Positions 17,410 through 26,218 of a stretch of DNA of 64,000 nucleotides are shown here, piece after piece. A program made the translations under genes and the position numbers. Under the pieces are notes generated by a model. The model saw only the letters and a program-made list of their open reading frames with translations. It was not told where the DNA came from and searched no databases. Source of the stretch: Saprospiraceae bacterium (GTDB lineage: Bacteria > Bacteroidota > Bacteroidia > Chitinophagales > Saprospiraceae); assembly GCA_016714985.1 (NCBI GenBank), contig JADKBS010000022.1, positions 120,837-184,836 of the forward strand, read 5' to 3'. Each line of letters starts with the position of its first letter. The stretch's first letter is position 1.

Positions 17410-20145
17410 ATGAACTTTCAAACCATCTTTGCGAAAAACAAACTCCTGCTGTTCGTTGCCATTTCGTTGGCAATGGCAGCTATGGCTTACAACAAATTGC
17501 CGAACTTGTTTGAGCCAGAAGTACCCGCTGTACCGCCCAACGGCTACGGTGACATCAACAGTTTTCAAACCAACCTAACTGACATGACATTCGACTATGA
17601 CGCCGCTTGGAAGGAAATAGACTCCCTGGAACAAAACGGCCTGCCAAAGTCCGCCCTCGAAAAAACCGAGGCGCTGCTCGACATGGCCCGCAAGGAAAAT
17701 GCCGCTGCCCAATTGGTCAAAGCCTTGATTTACAGGGGCAAATACCAAAGCCAACTCGAAGAAGAAGGCTTGGCAATGGCCATCAACCGACTCAACGAAG
17801 AGGCCACCAAGGCCGACTACCCCGTGAAGCCTATTCTCCAATCCATGCTGGCCGAGCTATACTCGAACTACCTCGACCAGAACCTCTACCGCTTCCAGAA
17901 TCGCACGGAGACCGTGGACTTCAAGCCGGAGGACTTCAAGACTTGGAGCATCGCCCAACTGACCGAGAAATCAGCAGAGCTTTATCGGGCCAGCCTCACC
18001 GATGCCCGACTGAAAACCACCGACCTCGGCGATTTCAAAATCCTGCTCACCGAGGGAAAAAACGACGAGGGCCTCCGCCCTACCCTTTTCGACTTCTTGG
18101 CACACCGGGCCATTGATTATTTCATGAATGAGCGCAGCTACATCACGCAGCCCGCCTACAAGTTTTACATAGATGACGCACGTGCATTTGCGCCTGCGGC
18201 GGAATTTGTGGAGTGGAAAATCGAGACTAAGGATGCTGCTTCGCAAAAATTGCAGACCCTGCTTTTGCTGCAAGATTTGCTGCGTTTTCGGCTTTCCGAG
18301 AAGCGGTTGACAAGCCCAAGCTTGCTGGATGCAAATTTGAAACGCCTTGCTTTTGTGCATCAAAATGCTGTGCTGGACACCAAGGATGCAGCTTACCTCG
18401 CTGCCCTTGAAGCCCTCAAAAAACAATACGACGGCAGCCAATCGGTAGCTGAGGTAATTTTCCAAATCGCCACTCACTACAACCAAAAAGGTGCTGAATA
18501 CAAAGCGCCACCCTTTGGCGCAGAAGACAAGGACGATCGCAAGGATTATTTTAAAAAAGCCCAGGGCCTTTGCTTTGAAGCCGTCCGCAGCTACTCCGGC
18601 AGTTTTGGGGCGAAGCAATGCGAGGTGCTGCTTAAGGAACTGGAATCCGCCAGCCTCGCCATGCAGGTAGAGCAGGTGAACCTGCCGAGCCAGGCATTTT
18701 TGGCCAGAATTGAATACAAAAACACCAAGTCTGCTTGGTTTAAAATCATCCGATTGGACGAAAAAAGGGTGAAGGCCATCGAAGAGGTGCAGTATGAACC
18801 CAATGCACAAGAGCGCATTCTACAACTCCTTCAAAGCTGGCCTTCGGTAAAAACATGGTCTGCCAAATTACCCGATGACGGCGATTTGCGCCAGCACAGC
18901 ACTGAGGTGAAAGTGGATGCTTTACCAAATGGCAAATACGCCATCCTGTTGGCTGATAATCAATCATTTAAAGCAGAGAAAACCGCCGTTTCCTACGCCA
19001 TTGCCAATATCTCGAAACTCGCCTATTGGGAGCGCAACGACCAAGCAGGAGCAAGCAACCTCGTCATTTTTGACCGGGAATCGGGTGCGCCAATGAAAGG
19101 CGTGAAAGTGGAGCTTTACTACCAACGCTATGACGAATCGGCCCGCCGTTACAAATGGGAAAGGAAGGCCGGCGTGCTCGAATCCAACGTCGATGGCATC
19201 ATTAACCTACCCGACAACGACGACAGAAGACCACAATACAAGGCGCTGCTTTGCACCGCAAAAGACACCTTGGACACAGGCGACCAGTTCTATCGCTACC
19301 GATACAATAACAACCGCCGCCCTTATGACCAAACTCTTTTCTTCCTAGACCGGGCCATTTACCGCCCCGGCCAGACCGTCTTTTTCAAAGGCATTGCCCT
19401 GAATTTTGACGAGAAGCGGATGCCAAAAATCATCAAAAACGAGCAGGTAACCGTCACCTTCCTCGATGCTAATTATCAGAAAGTCAGCGACTTGCAACTG
19501 CGCACGAATGAATACGGTACGTTCAGTGGGCAGTTCACAACGCCCCGTGGCGGCTTGTTGGGGCAAATGCAAATCCAGTCGAGCATCGGCGGGCAATCGC
19601 AGACTTTCCGAGTGGAGGAATACAAACGGCCCAAGTTCGAGGTCAGCTTTGAACCAGTGAAGGGCAGCTACCGACTGAACGAAGCAGTAGCCGTAACGGG
19701 CAAGGCCACTGCCTACGCTGGCAACAATATTGACGGGGCGAAAGTCAGCTACCGGGTGGTACGGGAAGTACGCTTTCCGTGGATGCCTTGGTGGTATTGG
19801 CGTTACTTCCCGCAACGGGGCGAGACGATGGAAATCGCCAATGGCGAAGCCACAACGGATGCCGAGGGCAAGTTTTCCATCAAATTTACTGCCCTACCCG
19901 ACCGCAGCGTTCCGAAGGAGCAAAAGCCGGAGTTCAGCTACACGGTCTATGCCGACGTGACGGACATCACGGGTGAGACGCAGAGCGGGGAAACCAGCGT
20001 CAGCGTTGGGTTTATCTCGCTGAGGGGCAGATGTGACGGCGAATGGTTCGTCACTCGACCAGGCGCAAATCAGCTTGGATTCGCTCCGCAAATTCGACCT
20101 GACTACGAACAACCTCAGTGGCCAATTCGAGCCAGCAAAGGGTAG
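17410..20145 (+). CDS. Alpha-2-macroglobulin family protein, N-terminal part (frame broken at 20024-20027)
   Basis: The first 870 or so residues belong to a bacterial alpha-2-macroglobulin, a periplasmic or surface protease trap. An N-terminal hydrophobic segment (about 11-27, no lipobox Cys) is followed by a helical, TPR-like region (about 45-400) typical of the long Bacteroidota variants, then beta-sandwich MG domains including the MG2 signature AIYRPGQTVFFKG (about 647-659). At the GGGG run 20024-20027 the frame slips: after GFISLR the protein becomes the unrelated tail GRCDGEWFV and stops at 20145. Removing one G gives LRADVTANGSS and joins directly to the next listed frame. Real gene: 17410-23800, about 2130 aa. 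The last about 40 residues of this entry are therefore not genuine. Confidence 0.88.
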   Translation: MNFQTIFAKNKLLLFVAISLAMAAMAYNKLPNLFEPEVPAVPPNGYGDINSFQTNLTDMTFDYDAAWKEIDSLEQNGLPKSALEKTEALLDMARKENAAAQLVKALIYRGKYQSQLEEEGLAMAINRLNEEATKADYPVKPILQSMLAELYSNYLDQNLYRFQNRTETVDFKPEDFKTWSIAQLTEKSAELYRASLTDARLKTTDLGDFKILLTEGKNDEGLRPTLFDFLAHRAIDYFMNERSYITQPAYKFYIDDARAFAPAAEFVEWKIETKDAASQKLQTLLLLQDLLRFRLSEKRLTSPSLLDANLKRLAFVHQNAVLDTKDAAYLAALEALKKQYDGSQSVAEVIFQIATHYNQKGAEYKAPPFGAEDKDDRKDYFKKAQGLCFEAVRSYSGSFGAKQCEVLLKELESASLAMQVEQVNLPSQAFLARIEYKNTKSAWFKIIRLDEKRVKAIEEVQYEPNAQERILQLLQSWPSVKTWSAKLPDDGDLRQHSTEVKVDALPNGKYAILLADNQSFKAEKTAVSYAIANISKLAYWERNDQAGASNLVIFDRESGAPMKGVKVELYYQRYDESARRYKWERKAGVLESNVDGIINLPDNDDRRPQYKALLCTAKDTLDTGDQFYRYRYNNNRRPYDQTLFFLDRAIYRPGQTVFFKGIALNFDEKRMPKIIKNEQVTVTFLDANYQKVSDLQLRTNEYGTFSGQFTTPRGGLLGQMQIQSSIGGQSQTFRVEEYKRPKFEVSFEPVKGSYRLNEAVAVTGKATAYAGNNIDGAKVSYRVVREVRFPWMPWWYWRYFPQRGETMEIANGEATTDAEGKFSIKFTALPDRSVPKEQKPEFSYTVYADVTDITGETQSGETSVSVGFISLRGRCDGEWFVTRPGANQLGFAPQIRPDYEQPQWPIRASKG

Positions 20146-23100
20146 CTTGAAACTCGAATTGCTGAAAGCACCCAGCCAAAACTACCTGACCCGCTATTGG
20201 GAAAAGCCCGACCGCCATACGATGACGGAGGCCGAGTTCAAAAAAGCCTACCCACAGTTTGCATATAGCAACGAGGACGAGCAGCAGAACTGGCCCGTGG
20301 AACGCAGCATTTTCAGTGAAAATTGGGACACGGAAAAGTCCAAGGAGGTCATTTTGCCGAAGGTAAAACTCAACGCTGGCTGGTACGTACTGACACTGAC
20401 CACGCAGGACAAGTTTGGGGAAAAAATCGAGGTGAAAAAATATTTCAGTGGCTACGATTTGAGCGAAAAGACTTTGCCTTGGCACACTGAATCCTTTCAT
20501 TTGCTAACTGGTGCAAATTTGAAAGTCACGGGTGCTTTTGAACCAAACGAGTTAGCAGTCTTGTGGTTTGGGACTACCGAAAAATCGCTAAACATACTGC
20601 TCGAAGTCAACCGAGAGAACAGCATTTTGCTGCGCAAATGGCTGAATGTCAAAGATTTGCAAAGCGAAATAATTTCCATTAAAGAAGAGTACCGTGGCAA
20701 TCTTGGCTATAGCTTCTCCTACGCCCGTCAGAACCGCAGCCACAACCAGCAAGGCAGCATAAATGTGCCGTGGAGCAACAAGGAATTGACCATTGAGTAC
20801 GGCACTTTCCGTGACAAGCTGCTGCCCGGCCAACAGGAGGAATGGGTCGTGAAAATCAAAGGCCCGAAAGGTGACAAAGTGGCCGCCGAGATGGTGGCGG
20901 GCATGTACGATGCCTCTTTGGATGCTTTTGCAGCGAACAATTGGGGCATGAACGTATGGCCAAGCACTTGGTCGAATATTCGGTACAGCAGCAATTCGTT
21001 CCAAGCAGTTGGTGTGAATTGGCTGCAAAGCCCAAGCCAGCCGGGGGCTGAGGGTGATTATCGACAGTACCGGGGGCTGAATTGGTTCAATTGGAACATG
21101 TACGATTATGGTTACCCTGGACGAAAAGTTTATGCAAGGGCAAAGATGAAGGGCGAACCCCAAGAAGAAATGATGTTGATGGATGCCGTTGCAGCACCTT
21201 CAATGGCTTCACCAGAAGGGGAAATGGCGAAAAATGGCGGTGCACCACCTCCAAAACCTCAATCAACGGCTTTTGGAGAAGAATCAGATGCACAAGGTGG
21301 CGATGACGGAGGTAAACCCACAAAACCCGCCACCGACCTCTCCCAAGTCAAAGTGCGCACGAACCTGAACGAGACCGTGTTCTTCTACCCGCACCTGATG
21401 ACGGATGCCGAGGGCAATGTGGTCATCAAGTTCACGATGAACGAGGCGCTGACGAAGTGGAAATTCCTAGGCCTCGCCACCACGCCCGACCTGCAAATCG
21501 GCACGACCTCGAAGGAAATCGTTACACAAAAAGACCTGATGGTGGTGCCGAACCCGCCCCGCTTTTTCAGGGAATACGACGAAATCGAGTTCACGGCCAA
21601 GGTGGTGAACTTGAGCAAGGAGACACTGAACGGCGAGTACAAACTGGAATTGAAAAATGCACTGAACGGCGAAGAAGTCTTCCCGCTAAACGGCACGAAC
21701 CCAGCAATGAACTTATTGCTTGCTCCGCAACGCCTCGTTGACCTCAAACCCGGCGAAAGCCGTCGCCTTGCTTGGCGTTTCAAGGTGCCGGATGTGGCGG
21801 ATGTGCCCGTGATTGAGCATACGGTGATAGCAACGGCAGGGAATTTCAGCGACGCAGAAAGGAGCGCAGCGCCCGTTTTGAGCAACCGGATGCTGGTGAC
21901 AGAGACGCTACCACTCCCAGTCCGTGGGGGCCAGACGAAGAATTTTGTGCTGAATTCTTTGAAAACGAACAACTCCACGACCCTGCGCCACCAAGGCATG
22001 ACGCTGGAATTCACGCAGAACCCCGTATGGTACGCCGTGCAGGCGCTGCCCTACTTGATGGAGTACCCTTATGAGTGCAACGAGCAGGTTTTCAGCCGCT
22101 ACTACGCCAACAGCTTGGCGACGAGCGTAGCCAATTCGCACCCGAAAATCAAGACGGTGTTTGACCGCTGGCGCAATTACGAGCCAGATGCACTCAAAAG
22201 CAATTTGAGCAAAAACCAAGAGCTGAAAACGGCTTTGCTCGAAGAAACGCCTTGGGTTCTCGCTGCGCAAAGCGAGGAGCAGCAAAAGCAGAACATTGCC
22301 CTGCTGTTTGATTTGAACCGCATGGCCTACGAGCAGGAGGCCGCCATCAAGAAACTGCAAGAGCGCCAACTGGGCAACGGCGGCTGGGGCTGGTTCCCCG
22401 GCGACCGGGACAATTGGTACATCACGCAGTACATCGTTGAGGGGCTTGGACATCTGCAACGCCTTGGCGTTCAGGATGTTACGAGCAATCCCACGACTGC
22501 GCAAATGGTTGAAACTGCCGTGCGCTACTGCGATGCCCGCATGGTGGAGGAGTACGAGGAACTGGAGCGCAGGGTGCGGAAAGGCGAGGCAAAATGGGAG
22601 GATGACCACCTCGGTTATATGGCTACGCACTACTTGTACATGCGGTCATTTTTCTTGGAAAACCAATCTGCACAAGCCAGCAAGAGCGGCAATTTCCAGA
22701 CAAAGCAGGCTTTGAGTTTGGATGAAAAAGCCAAGAACGTCCACAATTACTACATTGGCCAAGCCGAAAAATATTGGCTGAACAAAGGCATGTATTCCGA
22801 AGGGATGCTGGCCTTGGCATTCGACAGGAGCGGCAAATCGGCTACAGCGCAGAAAATCGTGAAGTCGCTGAAAGAGCGCTCGCTGAACAACGATGAACTC
22901 GGCATGTACTGGAAATATCCGACGGGCTGGTGGTGGTACCAAGCGCCAATCGAGACCCAAGCCCTCTTGATTGAAGTGTTCAACGACGTGGCTGCTGACG
23001 CAAAATCGGTGGACGACCTCAAGGTTTGGCTGCTGAAAAACAAGCAAACCACCCACTGGAAAACGACAAAAGCCACCGCCGCCGCCGTTTATGCACTGCT

Positions 23101-23800
23101 CACTTCTGGCGACAATTGGCTGCTGGAAGACCAGCCCGTAGTCATCAATTTTGGGGACAAAAACGCACCAAACGCCGCCCAACGCAGCGCCGCCATTGCG
23201 CAAGCACAAAAAGGTGCCGAGGCTGGCACGGGCTATTTCAAGCACCGCTTCGATGGCCGGGACGTCACCAACGACATGGCCAACGTGACCGTCACCAACC
23301 CAAACAAAGTGGTGGCATGGGGTGCGCTCTACTGGCAGTATTTCGAGCAATTGGACAAAATCAAGACCTTCGAGGAGACGCCGCTGACCATCAAAAAACA
23401 GTTGTTTTTGGTGAAAAACAGCGACCGTGGCGAGGTGCTGACACCCATTGCGGAGCAACAAAAACTTAAAGTAGGTGACAAGGTAAAAGTCCGCATCGAA
23501 CTGCGGGTGGACCGGGACATGGAGTATGTTCACATGAAGGACATGCGGGCCAGCAGCTTCGAGCCGATGAACGTGCTGAGCAGCTACAAATGGCAAGGCG
23601 GCCTTGGCTACTACGAAAGCACCCGTGATGCCGCAACGAACTTCTTTTTCTCGTGGCTGCCCAAGGGCACGCACGTCTTCGAGTACCCGCTACGGGTGAC
23701 GTACAACGGCGATTTCTCGAACGGCATAACGACCATTCAGAGCATGTATGCGCCGGAGTTCACGAGCCATTCGGCGGGGATACGGGTGCAGGTGGAATGA
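20033..23800 (+). CDS. Alpha-2-macroglobulin family protein, C-terminal part (continues the preceding frame)
   Basis: Continuation of the protein beginning at 17410; the apparent start at 20033 lies inside a domain. It contains the A2M domain (about 440-560 of this frame; NETVFFYPHLMTDAEG then KWKFLGLATTP) preceded by a Pro/Gly-rich flexible stretch (about 380-435), a good candidate for the bait region. CNEQ (about 682, in YPYECNEQVFSRYY) preserves the Cys-x-Glu-Gln thioester motif, so covalent trapping should be possible. A helical toroid thioester domain follows, then C-terminal receptor-like beta domains (GGLGYYESTRDAATNFFFSWLP). No PBP1C partner gene, often found beside proteobacterial versions, is adjacent; the long Bacteroidota forms usually stand alone. 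A terminator follows at 23824. Confidence 0.88.
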   Translation: MTANGSSLDQAQISLDSLRKFDLTTNNLSGQFEPAKGSLKLELLKAPSQNYLTRYWEKPDRHTMTEAEFKKAYPQFAYSNEDEQQNWPVERSIFSENWDTEKSKEVILPKVKLNAGWYVLTLTTQDKFGEKIEVKKYFSGYDLSEKTLPWHTESFHLLTGANLKVTGAFEPNELAVLWFGTTEKSLNILLEVNRENSILLRKWLNVKDLQSEIISIKEEYRGNLGYSFSYARQNRSHNQQGSINVPWSNKELTIEYGTFRDKLLPGQQEEWVVKIKGPKGDKVAAEMVAGMYDASLDAFAANNWGMNVWPSTWSNIRYSSNSFQAVGVNWLQSPSQPGAEGDYRQYRGLNWFNWNMYDYGYPGRKVYARAKMKGEPQEEMMLMDAVAAPSMASPEGEMAKNGGAPPPKPQSTAFGEESDAQGGDDGGKPTKPATDLSQVKVRTNLNETVFFYPHLMTDAEGNVVIKFTMNEALTKWKFLGLATTPDLQIGTTSKEIVTQKDLMVVPNPPRFFREYDEIEFTAKVVNLSKETLNGEYKLELKNALNGEEVFPLNGTNPAMNLLLAPQRLVDLKPGESRRLAWRFKVPDVADVPVIEHTVIATAGNFSDAERSAAPVLSNRMLVTETLPLPVRGGQTKNFVLNSLKTNNSTTLRHQGMTLEFTQNPVWYAVQALPYLMEYPYECNEQVFSRYYANSLATSVANSHPKIKTVFDRWRNYEPDALKSNLSKNQELKTALLEETPWVLAAQSEEQQKQNIALLFDLNRMAYEQEAAIKKLQERQLGNGGWGWFPGDRDNWYITQYIVEGLGHLQRLGVQDVTSNPTTAQMVETAVRYCDARMVEEYEELERRVRKGEAKWEDDHLGYMATHYLYMRSFFLENQSAQASKSGNFQTKQALSLDEKAKNVHNYYIGQAEKYWLNKGMYSEGMLALAFDRSGKSATAQKIVKSLKERSLNNDELGMYWKYPTGWWWYQAPIETQALLIEVFNDVAADAKSVDDLKVWLLKNKQTTHWKTTKATAAAVYALLTSGDNWLLEDQPVVINFGDKNAPNAAQRSAAIAQAQKGAEAGTGYFKHRFDGRDVTNDMANVTVTNPNKVVAWGALYWQYFEQLDKIKTFEETPLTIKKQLFLVKNSDRGEVLTPIAEQQKLKVGDKVKVRIELRVDRDMEYVHMKDMRASSFEPMNVLSSYKWQGGLGYYESTRDAATNFFFSWLPKGTHVFEYPLRVTYNGDFSNGITTIQSMYAPEFTSHSAGIRVQVE

Positions 23801-23823
23801 AGGATGATAAATGATGAATGATG

Positions 23824-23861
23824 AATGGAGCGCCATCCGTTAGTGCGCTCCATTTTCATTT
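23824..23861 (+). terminator. Rho-independent terminator after the macroglobulin gene
   Basis: AATGGAGCGC (23824-23833) pairs perfectly with 23845-23854, 11-base loop, then TTCATTT. The T-run is modest. Just before it stands a short GATGAATGATGAATG tandem. Confidence 0.75.
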
Positions 23862-24086
23862 GGTTAGTAACCAATCGAAATTAGTTTAGATTTCGATTTC
23901 ATTGCAATAGATTGAATTTCAAGCTGTTGCCTAATCGTACTTCTTTGTCATCCCCGAAGGGACCAAAATCGTAAATCTATTTAGAAACCTGATTTTTGAA
24001 AAAATACGGCTTGTCCAAAGCTGAAGAAGTCTTGAGATTGGGGTCTTTATTTCACTTTATTTTTTCACTTCGAAAAGGACCTTTTT

Positions 24087-25472
24087 ATGAAAAAGACTTA
24101 CATTCTTTCCTTGCTGCTTGGAATCACTGCTATCCTTCTGTCATCCTTCACCAATGCTGAGCGTAGTTTAAGGACGTTTTTGCTTTCTATTGTCAACGGC
24201 CCTTATCTGCCCGAAACGCCTTACAACTATGACATTCCATTCCCAAACTATTTGAAAAACCAGTATTTCTGGATTCAACAAAACGCCAATCCAATCAATA
24301 CTTCCATCAACGACAAGCATGCGACACTCGGCAGGGTGCTGTTTTATGACAAGGCATTGTCAACCAACAATACAGTGGCCTGCGCCTCTTGCCACCAGCA
24401 GGAACATGGCTTTGCCGACAATAAGAAGGTCAGCATAGGCATCAATAATCACGTAACTACTCGTAATACTCCAAGCATCAATGATTTGTTTTGGCGAGTG
24501 GATTATGACCAAGCCGACATCCACCTATTTTGGGATGGAAGGGAAAAAGTCCTGGACGAAATGGTCATGTTGCCCATCGCCAACACGACCGAAATGGGAG
24601 GTGAAGTCCACCTACTGACCACGAAATTGAGTGGCATTGAATATTATCCTGCCTTGTTTGAGGATGCCTTCGGCAGCCCAGAAGTAACCAAGGAAGGGAT
24701 AAAAACAGCTTTGGCCCAGTTCATCCGCTCCATGAACACTTTCGACTCCAAATACGACAAGGTGAAAAATGGCGAGGACAGTTTCACGGAAGCTGAAGCA
24801 AATGGTGAGGCCGTGTTTAATGCCCATTGCGACAACTGCCATCAAGCGCCCTTGTTCAGTGTGCTAGAACCAATTCTGAACGGGTTCCCCATCAACACCG
24901 ATTTGGGAGTAGGGGCTATCACAGGCGATTCTACCGACAACGGCAAGTTCAAATCGCCCTCATTGCGGAACATAGCTCTCACTGCACCTTATATGCACAG
25001 TGGCAAGTTCACTTCCTTGGAGTCGGTCGTTGATTTTTACTCAGAGCATATTGAGTTTCCTGTGCCCATCTATTATGGCTCCGGCGGGCAGCCAATTTCA
25101 GGGGCATTCCATATCCCCAAAGAAGACCAAGCCGACATGATAGCCTTCTTGAACACCCTAACCAGCACCGACTTGGCAACCAATCCAAAATGGTCCGACC
25201 CGTTCCAATTTGTCAATTCGGCAGGGGCACCCAGTTTAGAGGAGCAAGTGGTTGTTTACCCAAACCCATTCAGCGACCAAGTCCATATAAAGTTAAGTAC
25301 CCGTGAAAAATATGTTTTGACGCTGACCAACCTGCATGGCCATGTACTGCGCACCATCAAAACCAGCAACGGGATTGCCAATGTGGAACGGGGCGATTTG
25401 CCTGCTGGTATTTACTTGCTTGAAATACGAAAAAACGACCGTAAGGCAACCCACCGCATTGTAATTCAATAG
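24087..25472 (+). CDS. Di-haem cytochrome c peroxidase (CcpA/MauG family) with T9SS sorting domain
   Basis: Family role: reduction of H2O2 to water with electrons from small cytochromes, or MauG-like oxidation. The 461-aa protein has a signal peptide (MKKTYILSLLLGITAILLSS), an N-terminal haem motif CASCH (about 105-109), a second haem motif CDNCH (about 248-252), and the conserved SPSLRNIALTAPYMHSG block that carries a distal Met. Unlike usual periplasmic peroxidases it ends in a T9SS type A sorting domain (from about 390, VVVYPNPFSDQVHIKL, closing KATHRIVIQ), implying transport across the outer membrane to the cell surface. The start ATG follows GGACCTTTTT. It has its own terminator and no electron-partner gene is adjacent. 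Confidence 0.93.
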   Translation: MKKTYILSLLLGITAILLSSFTNAERSLRTFLLSIVNGPYLPETPYNYDIPFPNYLKNQYFWIQQNANPINTSINDKHATLGRVLFYDKALSTNNTVACASCHQQEHGFADNKKVSIGINNHVTTRNTPSINDLFWRVDYDQADIHLFWDGREKVLDEMVMLPIANTTEMGGEVHLLTTKLSGIEYYPALFEDAFGSPEVTKEGIKTALAQFIRSMNTFDSKYDKVKNGEDSFTEAEANGEAVFNAHCDNCHQAPLFSVLEPILNGFPINTDLGVGAITGDSTDNGKFKSPSLRNIALTAPYMHSGKFTSLESVVDFYSEHIEFPVPIYYGSGGQPISGAFHIPKEDQADMIAFLNTLTSTDLATNPKWSDPFQFVNSAGAPSLEEQVVVYPNPFSDQVHIKLSTREKYVLTLTNLHGHVLRTIKTSNGIANVERGDLPAGIYLLEIRKNDRKATHRIVIQ

Positions 25473-25501
25473 GACATACCATTTTCCCATTTTATTAGAG
25501 A

Positions 25502-25530
25502 AGGCCAATTGGAATAGTACCAATTGGCCT
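25502..25530. terminator. Shared bidirectional terminator between convergent genes
   Basis: AGGCCAATTGG (25502-25512) pairs perfectly with 25520-25530 across a 7-base loop. It lies 30 bases after the peroxidase stop and 8 bases after the stop of the convergent lipoprotein gene. T content downstream is moderate on both strands. Confidence 0.75.
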
Positions 25531-25537
25531 CCTTTCA

Positions 25538-25954
25538 TTACTGCTTCTCCAAAAAAAGTTCCTCCAAATGTTCATCGTTGTCATCCCTCAACTTGATAGA
25601 CGAAACGGTCATTTCATCCAGCAACCAATCGCCGGTCATCTCGTCGAGGGCATCGGAGCCGGTGATGTTGATGGTCAGTTTGGAGCCACTGCTGCTTTTT
25701 GACCAAGTACCGTTGTAGGTACTGCTGCCTGCGGTAGCCACCAAGCTGCCTCCGCTTTGAAACTCGAACGAATAGCCGCTGAATTTGTAGGTCTCGTCCT
25801 TGTCCTTGTCCCAAAACCAAGTAACTTTCCAACTACCAGCGGGTGGGTTGCTACCGCTATTGTTGGAACTGCTTGGCGAGGCGTCATCGTCCAAATTGCC
25901 GCAGGCAGTAAACAGAAAACTAAATGTGAAGGCGAAAAAAATCAGTTTCTTCAT
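25538..25954 (-). CDS. Lipoprotein with lipocalin-like C-terminal region
   Basis: 138 aa. The signal peptide ends in a lipobox (FLFTACGN, lipidated Cys about 18), followed by an Asp/Ser/Asn-rich linker (about 20-38), normal for a Bacteroidota surface or periplasmic lipoprotein. The rest is a short beta-rich domain starting GSWKVTWFWDKDKDETYKF and including SFEFQSGGSLVAT and TYNGTWSKSSSGSKLTI, the pattern of small lipocalin-like domains common in this phylum. The C-terminus is acidic. Ligand and role are unknown. It is convergent with the peroxidase gene and shares its terminator. Confidence 0.8.
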   Translation of the reverse strand: MKKLIFFAFTFSFLFTACGNLDDDASPSSSNNSGSNPPAGSWKVTWFWDKDKDETYKFSGYSFEFQSGGSLVATAGSSTYNGTWSKSSSGSKLTINITGSDALDEMTGDWLLDEMTVSSIKLRDDNDEHLEELFLEKQ

Positions 25955-26104
25955 GTTCTTTTTTTCTTCAAAATGAGGGGCTAACTACTGCCCATCAAAA
26001 TCAAAACCTCCGAAGGGGGCATTTTGCCTGCGCAAACCGAATTTCTATGCACTGGACGGGAATCGGGTTCATTCAGCTTTACTATTACATTTTCCAATAT
26101 TCTT

Positions 26105-26112
26105 TACCTTTG
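26105..26112 (+). promoter_or_regulatory. Candidate -7 element for the YfhO-family gene
   Basis: TACCTTTG is an exact TAnnTTTG, 107 bases before the ATG. No TTTG lies at the right distance upstream (TTTA at 26078, gap 23). Confidence 0.45.
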
Positions 26113-26218
26113 GCGCTCGCCAATTAAAAACACGAACTGGCCTGAAAGATGGTTTTGAACGCCGTGAAGCAAAATGCCCACCGTCAACCGTCCGCCGTAA
26201 GCCGTCAACCGAATAGAA

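Noticed and set aside
22646..23674. Long antisense frame (342 codons) inside the macroglobulin gene
   Set aside because: It lies opposite a strongly conserved coding region, lacks domain features, and has the composition expected of a shadow of the sense frame.
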